DNA from: Variovorax paradoxus NBRC 15149
GTDB lineage: Bacteria > Pseudomonadota > Gammaproteobacteria > Burkholderiales > Burkholderiaceae_C
NCBI RefSeq assembly: GCF_001591365.1
Contig: NZ_BCUT01000002.1
Span: forward strand, 434,001-498,000
DNA length: 64,000 nucleotides
Direction of reading: 5' to 3'
This document shows, piece after piece, positions 36,087-45,477 of the stretch (positions are counted from its first letter, which is position 1; the number at the start of each line of letters is the position of its first letter). The translations under genes were made by a program, and so were the position numbers. The notes under the pieces are model-generated. The model saw only the letters and a program-made list of their open reading frames with translations. It was not told where the DNA came from and made no database searches.

Positions 36087-37540
36087 GGGGCCTCCGATGC
36101 CAGGGTCATGGAAAGCGAGCCGCCGCCGAGCGCCGCATAGACGCCGACCCGGCCGGCCAATGCGAGCCTGCGCGCCTGCACCCGCTGCTGCTCGGCGGCC
36201 AGCAGGTCGCGCTGTGCATCCAGCACTTCGAGGTAGGCGGCGGCGCCGTGGTCGTAGCGCAGCTGCGCCAAGCGGGCGCGCTCGGCCTGCACGGCGAGCG
36301 CGCCCTGCGCGATGGCCGCCTGCTCGGCGGTCCAGCGGCGCGCGGAGAGCGCATCGGCAACGTCGCGGAAGGCCTCCTGCACGGTCTTCTCGTAGTTGGC
36401 CACCGCCTGCTGGCGTCGCGCCTCGGCCATGCCGAGGTTGGCACGCCTGCGGCCCCCGTCGAAGAGCGGCAGCGACACATGCGGCGAGAAGACCCACGCG
36501 CGGCTGCCCGAGGCGAAGAGCCCTTCGAGCTCGGCACTGGCGGTGCCTGCCGATGCGGTGAGGACAACGCGCGGAAAGAATGCAGCACGCGCGGCACCTA
36601 CGTTGGCGTCCTCGGCCTGCAACTGGTGTTCCGCGGCGGCGATGTCGGGCCGGTGCAGCAGCATGTCCGAAGTCAGGCCCGGGTCCGCGTCGCCCACCGG
36701 GTCGCGCTCTGTGAGCAGGTCGGCGGCTGGCGCCAGGTCGGCCGGCGCGCCGACCAGCAGCGCGAGTGCATGGGCCTGGGCTGCGCGGGACTGCTCCAGC
36801 TGCGCGCCGAGGGCGCGCGCCTGCATCCAGAGCGTTTCGACCTGCGTGACGTTCAGGCGCGAGGTGGCACCCTCCTCCATCCTGCGGGTGAAGATGCGCA
36901 GGCTCTCCGCGCGGCTGGCCGTGAACCGGCGCGCCAGCGCAAGGCGCTCGTCGGTCTCGCGCAGCGCAAGATAGCCGCCCGCGACCTGCGTCACCAGGCT
37001 GGCCGCGGCCGCGCGCCGGCCGGCCTGCGTGGCGAGGAAGTTCTCCAGCGCCGCGCCCTGCAGGTTCTGCAGGCGCCCCCACAGGTCGATCTCCCAGCTG
37101 GCGACGCCCAGGCCCGCTTCATGCCTGCTGCCGATCACAGGCGCTCCGGTCAGGTTCAGGTCGCCCGGAACGCGCGAGCGGTCCACCCCTGCCGACAGGC
37201 CGATGACCGGAAAGCGTTCGGCGCGCTGTGCCTCGAACACCGCGCGGGCCTGGGCCGAGCGATGCAGCGCCATGCGCAGGTCCCTGTTGTTCTCGAGCGC
37301 CAGCGCAATCAGTTCGCGCAGCCTTGCATCGACGAAGTAATCCTGCCATTTCAGCTGCAGCGCATCCGCGCCCGACGGCCACGCCTGGCCGGGGAACAGC
37401 GGGACCACAGCGGGCGGCGCGGGATCATCCCGCGCCGGCGACGCGCAGCCCGCCAGTGCACACACCGCCGCCACGGCGGCGATCCACCGGGCCGCGTGGC
37501 CACCTCCCGATCCGTGTCGTCCTCGCCATTTGCTTGCCAT
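36083..37540 (-). CDS. NodT-family outer-membrane efflux lipoprotein
   Basis: A 485-residue TolC-like channel. The signal peptide ends in the lipobox LAGC, giving a lipidated Cys32. Two repeats of the outer-membrane-efflux family follow, for example [14 protein letters not shown] near 148 and [15 protein letters not shown] near 366, each preceding a coiled-coil stretch. It is first gene of the operon that also encodes HlyD, RbbA and the permease, giving a complete envelope-spanning pump. Start ATG 37540 has no strong Shine-Dalgarno. Confidence 0.93.
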   Translation of the reverse strand: MASKWRGRHGSGGGHAARWIAAVAAVCALAGCASPARDDPAPPAVVPLFPGQAWPSGADALQLKWQDYFVDARLRELIALALENNRDLRMALHRSAQARAVFEAQRAERFPVIGLSAGVDRSRVPGDLNLTGAPVIGSRHEAGLGVASWEIDLWGRLQNLQGAALENFLATQAGRRAAAASLVTQVAGGYLALRETDERLALARRFTASRAESLRIFTRRMEEGATSRLNVTQVETLWMQARALGAQLEQSRAAQAHALALLVGAPADLAPAADLLTERDPVGDADPGLTSDMLLHRPDIAAAEHQLQAEDANVGAARAAFFPRVVLTASAGTASAELEGLFASGSRAWVFSPHVSLPLFDGGRRRANLGMAEARRQQAVANYEKTVQEAFRDVADALSARRWTAEQAAIAQGALAVQAERARLAQLRYDHGAAAYLEVLDAQRDLLAAEQQRVQARRLALAGRVGVYAALGGGSLSMTLASEAP

Positions 37541-37574
37541 GCGGCGATGGTCGCGGACAGGGGCGAGGCATGCA

Positions 37575-37588
37575 TTGATCCAACGCAA
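37575..37588 (-). promoter_or_regulatory. FNR/ANR-type dyad before the efflux operon
   Basis: TTGATCCAACGCAA on the plus strand, TTGCGTTGGATCAA toward the efflux operon. With class II spacing the start would fall on the ATG at 37540, and no good -10 is visible in either direction. It could act as an upstream site, a repressor site, or not be used. It lies 58 bases from the second dyad at 37647. Confidence 0.4.
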
Positions 37589-37646
37589 GGTCGAGGCGCC
37601 GCTCGCAGCCGGGTGCCCGGGCTTGGCCCTGCGCTCTCGCCGCAGC

Positions 37647-37688
37647 TTGACATGCGTCAAGCCGGCAGCCGGTGCCGAGCGGCACCAT
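37647..37688 (+). promoter_or_regulatory. FNR/ANR-type promoter of the acyl-CoA synthetase gene
   Basis: TTGACATGCGTCAA (37647-37660) is followed by the weak -10 CACCAT (37683-37688), starting 29.5 bases after the dyad centre. The predicted start near 37695 and CGGAG at 37701-37705 support a TTG start at 37712. The dyad contains an in-frame ATG at 37652 that is therefore unlikely to be used. Confidence 0.55.
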
Positions 37689-37711
37689 GGGCGCCCACTT
37701 CGGAGCCTTCC

Positions 37712-40420
37712 TTGAGCATTCGCCATCTCGACCGCCTGCTGTCGCCGGCTTCCGTCGCCGTGTTCGGCGCTTCCAACCGAGCCGGCAGCGTGGGTGCGAC
37801 GGTCTGGCGCAACCTGCGCGCCGGCCGCTTCGCGGGGCCGGTCCACGGCGTGAACCCGAAGCACTCCTCGCTGGACGGCGTGCCCATCTTCGCCGCGGCG
37901 GCCCATCTGCCCGCAGCGCCCGACCTGGCGCTGATCTGCACGCCCGCGGCCACCGTGGCGCCGCTGGTCGCCGAACTCGGCGCGCTCGGCACCCGCGCGG
38001 TGGTGATCGTCACGGCAGGGCTGAGCGCAGAACAGAAGAAGGCCGCGCTGGACGCGGCGCGCCCGTTCACGCTGCGGCTGCTCGGCCCCAACTGCCTGGG
38101 GCTGCTGAGCCCGCACATCGGCCTGAACGCCAGCTTCGCGCACTGCGATGCGCTGGCGGGCGACGTGGCCTTCGTCTCGCAATCGGGCGCGCTGGTCACG
38201 GCCGTGCTCGACTGGACGCGCAGCCGCGGCATCGGCCTGTCGCACCTGATCTCGCTGGGCGACCATTGCGACGTCGACTTCGGCGACCTTCTCGACCACC
38301 TGGCCAGCGACGCGCGCACGCGCTCGATCCTGCTCTATGTGGAGTCCATCGAATCGCCGCGCAAGTTCATGTCGGCCGCGCGGGCCGCCGCGCGCAACAA
38401 GCCGGTGATCGTGGTCAAGGCCGGGCGCGCCGGCAACGGCGTGAAGGCGGCCGCCTCGCACACCGGCGCGCTGGCCGGCTCCGACACGGTCTACGACGCG
38501 GCCATTCGGCGCGCCGGCATGCTGCGCGTCGACACCCTGCAGGAACTGTTCATTGCCGCCGAGACGCTGTCGCGCTTTCGCGGCCACCGGCACACCACGC
38601 TCACGGTCATGACCAATGGCGGCGGCGCCGGCGTCATGGCCGCCGACGCGGCCGCGCACGAAGGCGTGGCGCTGGCGGAGCCCGACGCCGCCCTTCTGGC
38701 CCGCCTCGATGCCGTCCTGCCGGTCCACTGGTCGCACGCCAATCCCGTGGACATCATCGGCGACGCGCCGGCCGAGCGCTATGCGCAAACCCTCTCGGCC
38801 CTTCTGGCCGACGATGCGGCGGGCGCCGTGCTTTTCATGCATGCGCCGACCGCCATCGTGCGCAGCGAGGACATCGCACGCGCCTGCCTGCCGCTGGCGC
38901 GCAGCCATGCCTCGCGCGTGATGAGCGCCTGGCTCGGCGACAGCGCGGTCGCGCAGGCGCGCAAGCTCTTCGAGGACGCGGGCATCGCCGACTACGCCAC
39001 GCCGGAAGAGGCGGTGCACGCCTTCGCGATGCTGCAGACCTATCGGCGCAACCAGGAGGTCCTGATGGAGGCGCCGGGCGCCAGCCCCCACACCGCGCCC
39101 GACGGCGCCGCAGTCCGCCCGCCGCTGGACGCCGCCCTGGCCGAGGGCCGCGAGTGGCTGGGCGAACAGGAGGCCAAGGGCCTGCTGAAGGCCTACGGGA
39201 TCGAGGTCGTGCCCACGCTGGCGGTTGCGGCAACGGCCGAGGCCGCCGTCGAGGCGGCGCGCGGACTGGGTTATCCGGTGGCGCTCAAGATCCTGTCGCG
39301 CGACATCACCCACAAGTCGGACGTGGGCGGCGTGCGGCTCGGACTGGGCAGCGACGCCGCGCTGGCCGCCGCCGCGCGCGAGATGCTCGATGCGGTGCGC
39401 AGCGCCAGGCCGCTGGCGCGGATCGACGGCTTCACGGTGCAGCCCGCGGTGCACCGCCCGCATGCACAGGAGCTCATCGTCGGCGCCAGCATCGACAGCG
39501 TGTTCGGTCCCGTGATCCTCTGCGGACAGGGCGGCACCGCAGTGGAGGTGGTCGGCGACACGGCCATCGCGCTGCCGCCGCTGAACCGCGCGCTGGCGCA
39601 CGAGCTGGTGTCGCGCACCCGCGTCGCGCGCCTGCTGGCCGGCTTCCGCGACCACCCGCCCGCCCGGCTCGATGCGCTGTACGACGTGCTGGTGGCGGTC
39701 TCGCAGATGCTGGCCGACCTGCCGCAGCTGGCCGAGCTCGATATCAACCCGCTGTGGGTCGACGAGAACGGCGCGCTGGCGCTCGATGCGCGCGTCCGGC
39801 TCTCGCGCACGCCGGTGGCGGGCGCCGAGCGCTTCGCCATCCTGCCCTACCCGGCGCAGTGGGTGCGTACGCAGGTCTGGAACGGCCGTCCGATCGTGGT
39901 GCGGCCGATCCGCCCCGAGGACGAGGCGCAGCACCGGCGCTTCCTCGAATCACTGGAGCCGGAGGACGTGCGCATGCGCGTCTTCTCGACCCGCCGCGAA
40001 CTGCCGCGCAGCGAACTCGCGCGCCTCACGCAGATCGACTACGACCGCGAGATGGCCTTCATCGCCGAGGGCCTCGATGCGCAGGGCTGCGCCGAGACGC
40101 TGGGCGTGGCGCGCACGGTGAGCGACCCCGACCGCGTGGAAGCCGAATTCGCGATCATCGTGCGCTCCGAGCTCAAGGGCCAAGGGCTGGGCACGCTGCT
40201 CTTCGAGCGCCTGATCGAGCATGCGCGCCACCGCGGCATCGAGCGCCTGGTCGGCTTCGTGCTGCGCGAGAACACCCGCATGCTGAAGCTTTCCACCGCG
40301 ATGGGCTTCAAGGCCGATCCGGCGGAGCCGCCGGGCTCCGGCCTGCGGCGGATGGTGATGGGGCTCGGAACTTCGGCCACCGCAACGCCGCCGCGGCCGG
40401 ACAGCCGCTGTGGCGCATGA
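37712..40420 (+). CDS. NDP-forming acyl-CoA synthetase / GNAT acetyltransferase fusion
   Basis: A 902-residue protein. Residues 1-460 form the CoA-binding and CoA-ligase part (VAVFGASNRAGSVG near 14; LLGPNCLGLLSP near 125). Residues 480-705 form the ATP-grasp part (AKGLLKAYGIEVVPTLA near 488, KILSRDITHKSDVGGV near 526). Residues 730-890 form a GNAT domain (SELKGQGLGTLLFERLI near 820). The pattern is that of PatZ/Pat lysine acetyltransferases, but SHTGALAG keeps the phospho-histidine (His250) used by active ADP-forming synthetases, so it may also make ATP and acid from an acyl-CoA. The TTG start is inferred from the promoter and CGGAG. Confidence 0.88.
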   Translation: MSIRHLDRLLSPASVAVFGASNRAGSVGATVWRNLRAGRFAGPVHGVNPKHSSLDGVPIFAAAAHLPAAPDLALICTPAATVAPLVAELGALGTRAVVIVTAGLSAEQKKAALDAARPFTLRLLGPNCLGLLSPHIGLNASFAHCDALAGDVAFVSQSGALVTAVLDWTRSRGIGLSHLISLGDHCDVDFGDLLDHLASDARTRSILLYVESIESPRKFMSAARAAARNKPVIVVKAGRAGNGVKAAASHTGALAGSDTVYDAAIRRAGMLRVDTLQELFIAAETLSRFRGHRHTTLTVMTNGGGAGVMAADAAAHEGVALAEPDAALLARLDAVLPVHWSHANPVDIIGDAPAERYAQTLSALLADDAAGAVLFMHAPTAIVRSEDIARACLPLARSHASRVMSAWLGDSAVAQARKLFEDAGIADYATPEEAVHAFAMLQTYRRNQEVLMEAPGASPHTAPDGAAVRPPLDAALAEGREWLGEQEAKGLLKAYGIEVVPTLAVAATAEAAVEAARGLGYPVALKILSRDITHKSDVGGVRLGLGSDAALAAAAREMLDAVRSARPLARIDGFTVQPAVHRPHAQELIVGASIDSVFGPVILCGQGGTAVEVVGDTAIALPPLNRALAHELVSRTRVARLLAGFRDHPPARLDALYDVLVAVSQMLADLPQLAELDINPLWVDENGALALDARVRLSRTPVAGAERFAILPYPAQWVRTQVWNGRPIVVRPIRPEDEAQHRRFLESLEPEDVRMRVFSTRRELPRSELARLTQIDYDREMAFIAEGLDAQGCAETLGVARTVSDPDRVEAEFAIIVRSELKGQGLGTLLFERLIEHARHRGIERLVGFVLRENTRMLKLSTAMGFKADPAEPPGSGLRRMVMGLGTSATATPPRPDSRCGA

Positions 40421-40459
40421 ACGAATTCCCATGGCTTCATTTCGACCGAGGAGAACACC

Positions 40460-40588
40460 ATGACATCCGGACGACTTCGCTTCCTGCTGGTCCCGCTCGC
40501 CATGGCGCTGGGCGGCATCGCCTTTGCCGCGGGCACCCACAGGAAGCAGGCCACGCTGCTCGGCCGCATCTGGCGGGCCGGCTTCGCT
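40460..40588 (+). pseudogene. possible 5' remnant of a small membrane protein gene
   Basis: A strong Shine-Dalgarno (GAGGAGA, 40449-40455) precedes ATG 40460, and the first 43 codons encode a credible start: MTSGRLRF, a hydrophobic helix LLVPLAMALGGIAFAAG, then a basic THRKQATLLGRIWRAGF. Beyond 40588 the frame runs antisense through the USP gene, so that part is not real coding. It looks like a gene truncated where the USP operon was joined. A short functional peptide cannot be excluded. Confidence 0.4.
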
Positions 40589-41428
40589 TCAATGGGCCAT
40601 GAGGACGGGGATGGGAGTGCGCGCAAGAACGTCGTGCGTGACGCCGCCCAGGAGCCGCTCTCGCGACCGGGCGTGCCCAAAGCCCCCCATCACGATCAGG
40701 TCGGCCTTCCGCGCCGAAGCGTGGGCCAGCAGGGCATCGCCGGTTCTCCCGGCCACCGCACTGCAATCGAAAACGGCCCGGATGCCGTGCCGCAGGAGCC
40801 AGCCGTCCAATTCGCCGGCAGAAGGTGTGCCGGCCGAGTCGGCGCCGCCGTCTTCCCGCATCGACACCACGGTGACGGTGTTCGCCGCGCGCAGCAGCGG
40901 CAGCGCGCCCGACACCGAGAGCGCCGCCTCCCTGCCGCCATCCCAGGCCACCAGGATCCGGCTCAAAGCACCTTCGAAACGCCCCGCACGCGGCACGATG
41001 AGAACGGCCCGCCCCGCATGCAGCATGATCTCTTCGGGCAGCTGCCGGGCCCGGGCGTCCACCGCCGCCTGCCGGTCTGCCTGTCCGACGACGACCAGGT
41101 CGCTCGCGTGGCCATGCGCCAGCACGGCCTCCACTGGGTCGCCATCCGCCAGCCGGATTTCGCAGGGCAGCGGGCCCGTCTCGCGCAGCCGGCAGCGAAA
41201 CACGTGCGCCACGGCCTCGGCCCGCCGGCGCTGGTACAGCGCGGCCGCAGCCACCAGGGAGACGGCGTCCCCCGTTTGTGCGAATGCCGCCGCCTCGGAT
41301 GGCACACCCGTGGGCACGAGGCCGAGCAGATGGCTGCCGTGCTGCCTTGCCAGCCGGACCGCGAGCAAGGTGCGGGCCTCGCACCGCTCGGTGTGGTCGA
41401 GGTGCACGGCGATGGTCGAGAGCGTCAT
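40589..41428 (-). CDS. tandem-domain universal stress protein
   Basis: A 279-residue protein with two UspA domains. The second ends with GGFGHARSRERLLGGVTHDVL, the nucleotide-binding loop, and TPIPVLMAH. It is closest by eye to the USP at 30131 (shared HLVGLVPTG / HLLGLVPTG and GDPVEAVLAHGHASDL-type blocks). Third gene of the group USP, phasin-like, USP; its ATG overlaps the phasin-like stop (ATGA at 41428-41425). Its 3' end abuts a truncated plus-strand gene. Confidence 0.92.
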   Translation of the reverse strand: MTLSTIAVHLDHTERCEARTLLAVRLARQHGSHLLGLVPTGVPSEAAAFAQTGDAVSLVAAAALYQRRRAEAVAHVFRCRLRETGPLPCEIRLADGDPVEAVLAHGHASDLVVVGQADRQAAVDARARQLPEEIMLHAGRAVLIVPRAGRFEGALSRILVAWDGGREAALSVSGALPLLRAANTVTVVSMREDGGADSAGTPSAGELDGWLLRHGIRAVFDCSAVAGRTGDALLAHASARKADLIVMGGFGHARSRERLLGGVTHDVLARTPIPVLMAH

Positions 41429-41823
41429 GGCTTCTTTCGGGAGGGCGTGGCCGCGAGCGCGGCGTTCAGCGTGCGCAGTGCGTCGGCCACCACGGCGCGC
41501 CGGGACGCCGACGCGGCAACCAAGTGCGGCGCCGCGGCCGTCGTCGGACCGATCGCCGGCCGGTCGAATGCACAAGCCGCCGAGGCGTGTGGCGCCGCGG
41601 AGCACCACAACGCATTCATCGGCAGCGTGGCCAGGGCCTGCCAGCCCCCGGCCCGGGCGATCGCGTCGGTCTGGGCACGGGTTTCGGCCGCGCTGTCGCG
41701 CAGCGCGTGGGATCCGAGCGCCAGGCACTGCGCCCCCGCCGTCTCCAGCATTTCGAGCGTGTGCAGCCAGATGCTCCACTGCGCCTTGCAAAGCGCCAAG
41801 GGAAAGGTGAATTCGGTGCTCAT
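41425..41823 (-). CDS. phasin-like small protein
   Basis: A 132-residue protein with an N-terminal amphipathic region, QWSIWLHTLEMLETAGAQCL at about 15-34, then AETRAQTDAIARAGGWQALATL and an Ala-rich tail ending in PSRKKP. The helical, Ala-rich layout resembles phasins, which coat polyhydroxyalkanoate granules. Support comes from PHA synthase at 48622 and the phaB gene at 63415 under the same type of promoter. The assignment is tentative because no diagnostic motif exists. It lies between two USP genes and overlaps the downstream one. Confidence 0.55.
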   Translation of the reverse strand: MSTEFTFPLALCKAQWSIWLHTLEMLETAGAQCLALGSHALRDSAAETRAQTDAIARAGGWQALATLPMNALWCSAAPHASAACAFDRPAIGPTTAAAPHLVAASASRRAVVADALRTLNAALAATPSRKKP

Positions 41824-41838
41824 GGCGATGGGTCCCGC

Positions 41839-42663
41839 TCAGTGCGACATCAGCACGGGCAGCGTCATCGACTGCAGGATCGACTTCGTGGCGCCGCCGA
41901 GCACCCATTCGCGCGCCCGGCCGTGGCCGTAGCAGCCCATGACCAGCAGGTCCGCGCTCAGGTCGGCCGAGAAGGAAAGCAGCCTGCTGCCGGCACTCTC
42001 GTCATCGCCGCCGCCGGGGTGCAGCTCGAGGTTCCGGACCCCCTGCACCCGCAGATAGTTCTGCAGGTCCTGCAAGGAGGCCTGCGCGTCCTCGCCGTAG
42101 GCCACGGCATGCACGCGCGACGCCGTGCGCAGCCACGGCAGCGCCGCGCTCACCGCGCGCGCGGCCTCGCGCGTTTCCTTCCACGCCACCAGCACGGTGC
42201 GCCCGATGGGGCGGATCGGCCCCGCATACGGCAGCACCAGCGCCGGCCGGCCGCTCTGCACCAGCAGGCTGGGCAGGAAGTCGCCGGGGAGTTCGCCCTG
42301 CATCGGGCCGTTCCTGTCGCGCTGGCCCAGGATCAGCAGATCGGCATAGAGCGCGCGCCGGGCGAATCCCAGGGGGCCGTCGCTCTGCGGCTCGGCCCAG
42401 CGCAGGCGCCGCGCGCCCGCGCTGTTCGCCATGAAGGCGGCGTACATCCTGTCGCGCGCCCCCTTGTCGATCTCCTGCATGATCGCGACGGCTTCCCCCG
42501 CGGCCTCGATGGCGAACGGATAGCGAACGAGCGCGGACAGGGTGCACGGCTGGCCGGTGACTTCGGCCTCGAAGGCCTCGGCCAGTTCGCCGGCCACCTT
42601 GATGCGCTCCGCCGTGCGCGCCGAGCTGTCGAGGTGAAGCAGGATGGATTTCGGGGTCTGCAT
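41839..42663 (-). CDS. tandem-domain universal stress protein
   Basis: A 274-residue two-domain USP. MQTPKSILLHLDSSARTAER begins the first domain, and the second ends with GCYGHGRAREWVLGGATKSIL and TLPVLMSH. First gene of the minus-strand USP-phasin-USP operon. AGGAG stands a few bases before ATG 42663, and an FNR-type promoter lies 36-76 bases upstream. The divergent partner is the MgtA-type ATPase. Confidence 0.93.
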   Translation of the reverse strand: MQTPKSILLHLDSSARTAERIKVAGELAEAFEAEVTGQPCTLSALVRYPFAIEAAGEAVAIMQEIDKGARDRMYAAFMANSAGARRLRWAEPQSDGPLGFARRALYADLLILGQRDRNGPMQGELPGDFLPSLLVQSGRPALVLPYAGPIRPIGRTVLVAWKETREAARAVSAALPWLRTASRVHAVAYGEDAQASLQDLQNYLRVQGVRNLELHPGGGDDESAGSRLLSFSADLSADLLVMGCYGHGRAREWVLGGATKSILQSMTLPVLMSH

Positions 42664-42698
42664 GAAGGCTCCTGGAGCTTGCGCAATGCGATGGGCCG

Positions 42699-42739
42699 AC
42701 CTTAGGCCGCCCCGCCCGCGCGGCCTTGCGCTGGATCAA
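42699..42739 (-). promoter_or_regulatory. FNR/ANR-type promoter of the USP-phasin operon
   Basis: On the minus strand TTGATCCAGCGCAA (42739-42726) is followed by TAAGGT (42704-42699), starting 28.5 bases after the dyad centre; transcription would start near 42691. It is back to back with a second dyad at 42775, so the 180-base divergent region has one activator site per direction. Confidence 0.7.
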
Positions 42740-42774
42740 CCGCCCGCGAGCTTGCGCACCGCGGCGCCCGATGC

Positions 42775-42816
42775 TTGATCGGGCGCAAGGCCGGCGCGCG
42801 CAGGCATGCCTAGTCT
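42775..42816 (+). promoter_or_regulatory. FNR/ANR-type promoter of the MgtA-type ATPase gene
   Basis: TTGATCGGGCGCAA (42775-42788) with TAGTCT (42811-42816) at class II spacing. The predicted start, about 42823, coincides with an in-frame TTG, so the message may be leaderless from TTG 42823 or begin translation at ATG 42844. Confidence 0.75.
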
Positions 42817-42843
42817 TGGGCCTTGTCCAGCTTCGATGGAAGA

Positions 42844-45477
42844 ATGTTCCGCGTCGCCAGCCCGGCGTTGCGACGACATCCGGTTGCAGTGACCCTCCCT
42901 TCGCACGCCAGCCCCGACGCCTCCGTTCCCGAGCCATGGTGGCGCGGCGCGAGCGCGGGCGCCACCTGGGGCCTGTCGCAGCTGCAGGCCGACGAGGCGC
43001 GAGCGCGCTGGGGCCCGAACAGCTTCGAGCCGCAGGCGAAGCGCTCGCTGGCGCTGCAATTCTTCGCGCGCCTGCGCAATCCGCTGGTGCTCGTGCTGCT
43101 GGCCGCCAGCACGATCTCGGCGGCCACCGGGGACATCGCCAACGCCGGGATCATCGTGCTGCTGGTGCTGCTGAGCGTGACGCTCGACTTCGTGCAGGAG
43201 CACCGCGCCAGCAGCGCCGCCGAGAAGCTGCGCGCTTCGGTGGCGCTGCGCGCGCGCGTGCTGCGCGACGGCGCCGTGCGGGAGATTCCGGTGACCGAGG
43301 TGATGCCGGGCGACCTGATGCTGCTGTCGGCGGGCGATCGGGTGCCGGCGGACGGCCTGGTGCTGGAGGCGCGCGACTTCTTCGTCAACCAGAGCCTGCT
43401 GACCGGCGAGTCCTACCCCGTGGAGAAGCACCCGGGCGCAGCCGGGGGCCGCGCCGCCGAGCTGCAGGACGCGCTCAACGCGGTGTTCATGGGCAGCACG
43501 GTGATCAGCGGCAGCGCGCGCGTCGGCGTCATGGCCACCGGCTCGCACACCGCGCTCGGCGAAGTGGCGAGCAGCCTCCAGGCCGAACCGCCGCCCACCG
43601 CATTCGAGATCGGCATGCACCGCTTCGGCATGATGATCATGCGGCTGACCCTGCTGCTGGTGCTGTTCGTGCTGCTGGTCAACGTGATCCTGCATCGGCC
43701 GCTGCTCGACGCCTTTCTGTTCGCGGTGGCGCTCGCCGTCGGGCTCACGCCCGAGCTGCTGCCGATGGTGGTGTCGGTCACGCTCTCGCGCGGCGCCATG
43801 CGCCTTGCCGCGCGCCGCGTCATCGTCAAACGCCTGGCCTCGATCCAGAACCTCGGCGCGATGGATGTGCTGTGCACCGACAAGACAGGCACCCTGACCG
43901 AAGCGCGCATCAGCCTCGCCCGATGCGCCGATGCGGACGGCCGCGACAGCGCACGGGTGCTGATGCTGGCCCACCTCAACAGCACTTTCGAAAGCGGCCT
44001 GAAAAGCCCGCTCGACGAGGCGGTGCTGGCGCACCCGATGGACACCGCGGCCTGGAAGAAGATCGACGAGGTGCCCTTCGACTTCGAGCGCCGGCGCGTC
44101 TCGGTGCTGCTCGACCGCGGCGATGCGCGCTGGCTGGTGGTGAAGGGCGCGCCAGACGACGTGCTGGCCCTGTGCAGCCGCTTCGAGCGCGACGAAGGCC
44201 GGTCGCTGGCGCCGCTGGACGCGGCCGCCCTGGTACAGCTGCGCGAGCGCTGCCATGCGCTCGAACGCCAGGGCCTGCGCGTGCTGGGCGTGGCCTGGCG
44301 CGACGTGCCCGCGGACCATCCGCATGCCGACGTGCGCGACGAGAGCGCGCTGGTGTTCGCCGGCTTCGCCGCCTTCATCGATCCGCCCAAGGCCGGCGCG
44401 GGCGAAGCCATGGCCGCGCTGGCCAGGAGCGGCGTCCACGTGAAGATCGTGAGCGGCGACAGCGAGCTGGTGACCCAGCACCTGTGCACCCTGCTGCGCA
44501 TTCCCGTGGCGGGCGTGCTGACCGGGCAGGAAATCTCGGCCATGGACGAAACCGCGCTGCGCGCCCGCGTGGGCCGCACCACCCTGTTCTGCCGCGTCAA
44601 CCCCGCGCAGAAGAACCGGATCATCCTGGCGCTCAGGGCGCGCGGCCATGTGGTCGGCTACCTGGGCGACGGCATCAACGACGCCCCCGCGCTGCGCTCG
44701 GCCGACGTGGGGCTGACCGTGGACAGCGCGGTCGACGTGGCGCGGGAGGTGGCCGACATCGTCATGCTCGACCCCGACCTTGCGGTGCTGCACGAGGGCG
44801 TGCTCGAAGGGCGGCGCACCTTCGGCAATGTCATGAAGTACATCATGATGGGCACGAGTTCCAACTTCGGGAACATGCTGAGCATGGCGGGCGCCTCGCT
44901 GTTGCTGCCCTTCCTGCCGATGCTGCCGGCGCAGATCCTGCTCAACAACGTGCTCTACGACCTGTCGCAGGCGGCCATTCCGCTCGACCGCGTCGATGCC
45001 GCCGACCTGCACCGGCCCCGCACCCTCGACATGAAGTTCATCCGGCGCTACATGTGGCTGTTCGGTGCGATCAGCTCGGCCTTCGATGCACTGACCTTCT
45101 GGCTGCTGATCCATGTGCTGCACGCACAGGCGCCGCTGTTCCGTACCGCCTGGTTCGTCGAGTCGCTGGCCACGCAGGTGCTGGTGATCTTCGTGATCCG
45201 CACGCGAGGCAAGCCCTGGGCCAGCCGGCCCGGCGCGGCGCTTTCGCTGGCATCGCTTTTCGTCGTGGGGGCCGCGCTGCTGCTGCCTTTTTCGCCGCTT
45301 GCCAGGTTCTTCCACTTCGAGCCGCCGCCCGCGATCTTCTTCGCCTGGCTGGCCGGCATGCTGGTGGCGTACCTGGCGCTCGCGGAGATGGCCAAGCGAT
45401 TCTTCTACGCCCGGCTGGCGGCCGCCGCGCCTTCGAGGACGCGCGGGCATCCGCCCCGCCGCAAGGCACGGGCCTGA
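42844..45477 (+). CDS. mgtA: MgtA-type (P3B) magnesium-transporting ATPase
   Basis: An 877-residue P-type ATPase. LTGES at 186-190, GLTPELLPMVVSVTLSRGA at 300-318 (diagnostic of the MgtA/MgtB group), DKTGTLT from Asp346 and YLGDGINDAPALRSADVG are all intact, with ten helices expected. It would import Mg2+ driven by ATP. The start is uncertain among TTG 42823, ATG 42844 and GTG 42889; ATPase similarity begins at about residue 30 of this model. Expression from an FNR-type site suggests Mg2+ supply or membrane energetics during anaerobiosis. No Mg2+-responsive leader is visible, the leader being very short. Confidence 0.9.
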   Translation: MFRVASPALRRHPVAVTLPSHASPDASVPEPWWRGASAGATWGLSQLQADEARARWGPNSFEPQAKRSLALQFFARLRNPLVLVLLAASTISAATGDIANAGIIVLLVLLSVTLDFVQEHRASSAAEKLRASVALRARVLRDGAVREIPVTEVMPGDLMLLSAGDRVPADGLVLEARDFFVNQSLLTGESYPVEKHPGAAGGRAAELQDALNAVFMGSTVISGSARVGVMATGSHTALGEVASSLQAEPPPTAFEIGMHRFGMMIMRLTLLLVLFVLLVNVILHRPLLDAFLFAVALAVGLTPELLPMVVSVTLSRGAMRLAARRVIVKRLASIQNLGAMDVLCTDKTGTLTEARISLARCADADGRDSARVLMLAHLNSTFESGLKSPLDEAVLAHPMDTAAWKKIDEVPFDFERRRVSVLLDRGDARWLVVKGAPDDVLALCSRFERDEGRSLAPLDAAALVQLRERCHALERQGLRVLGVAWRDVPADHPHADVRDESALVFAGFAAFIDPPKAGAGEAMAALARSGVHVKIVSGDSELVTQHLCTLLRIPVAGVLTGQEISAMDETALRARVGRTTLFCRVNPAQKNRIILALRARGHVVGYLGDGINDAPALRSADVGLTVDSAVDVAREVADIVMLDPDLAVLHEGVLEGRRTFGNVMKYIMMGTSSNFGNMLSMAGASLLLPFLPMLPAQILLNNVLYDLSQAAIPLDRVDAADLHRPRTLDMKFIRRYMWLFGAISSAFDALTFWLLIHVLHAQAPLFRTAWFVESLATQVLVIFVIRTRGKPWASRPGAALSLASLFVVGAALLLPFSPLARFFHFEPPPAIFFAWLAGMLVAYLALAEMAKRFFYARLAAAAPSRTRGHPPRRKARA

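Noticed and set aside
40592..41932. Continuation of the plus-strand frame from 40460 through the USP-phasin-USP genes
   Set aside because: Antisense to genes with clear USP motifs; only the first 43 codons look like real protein.
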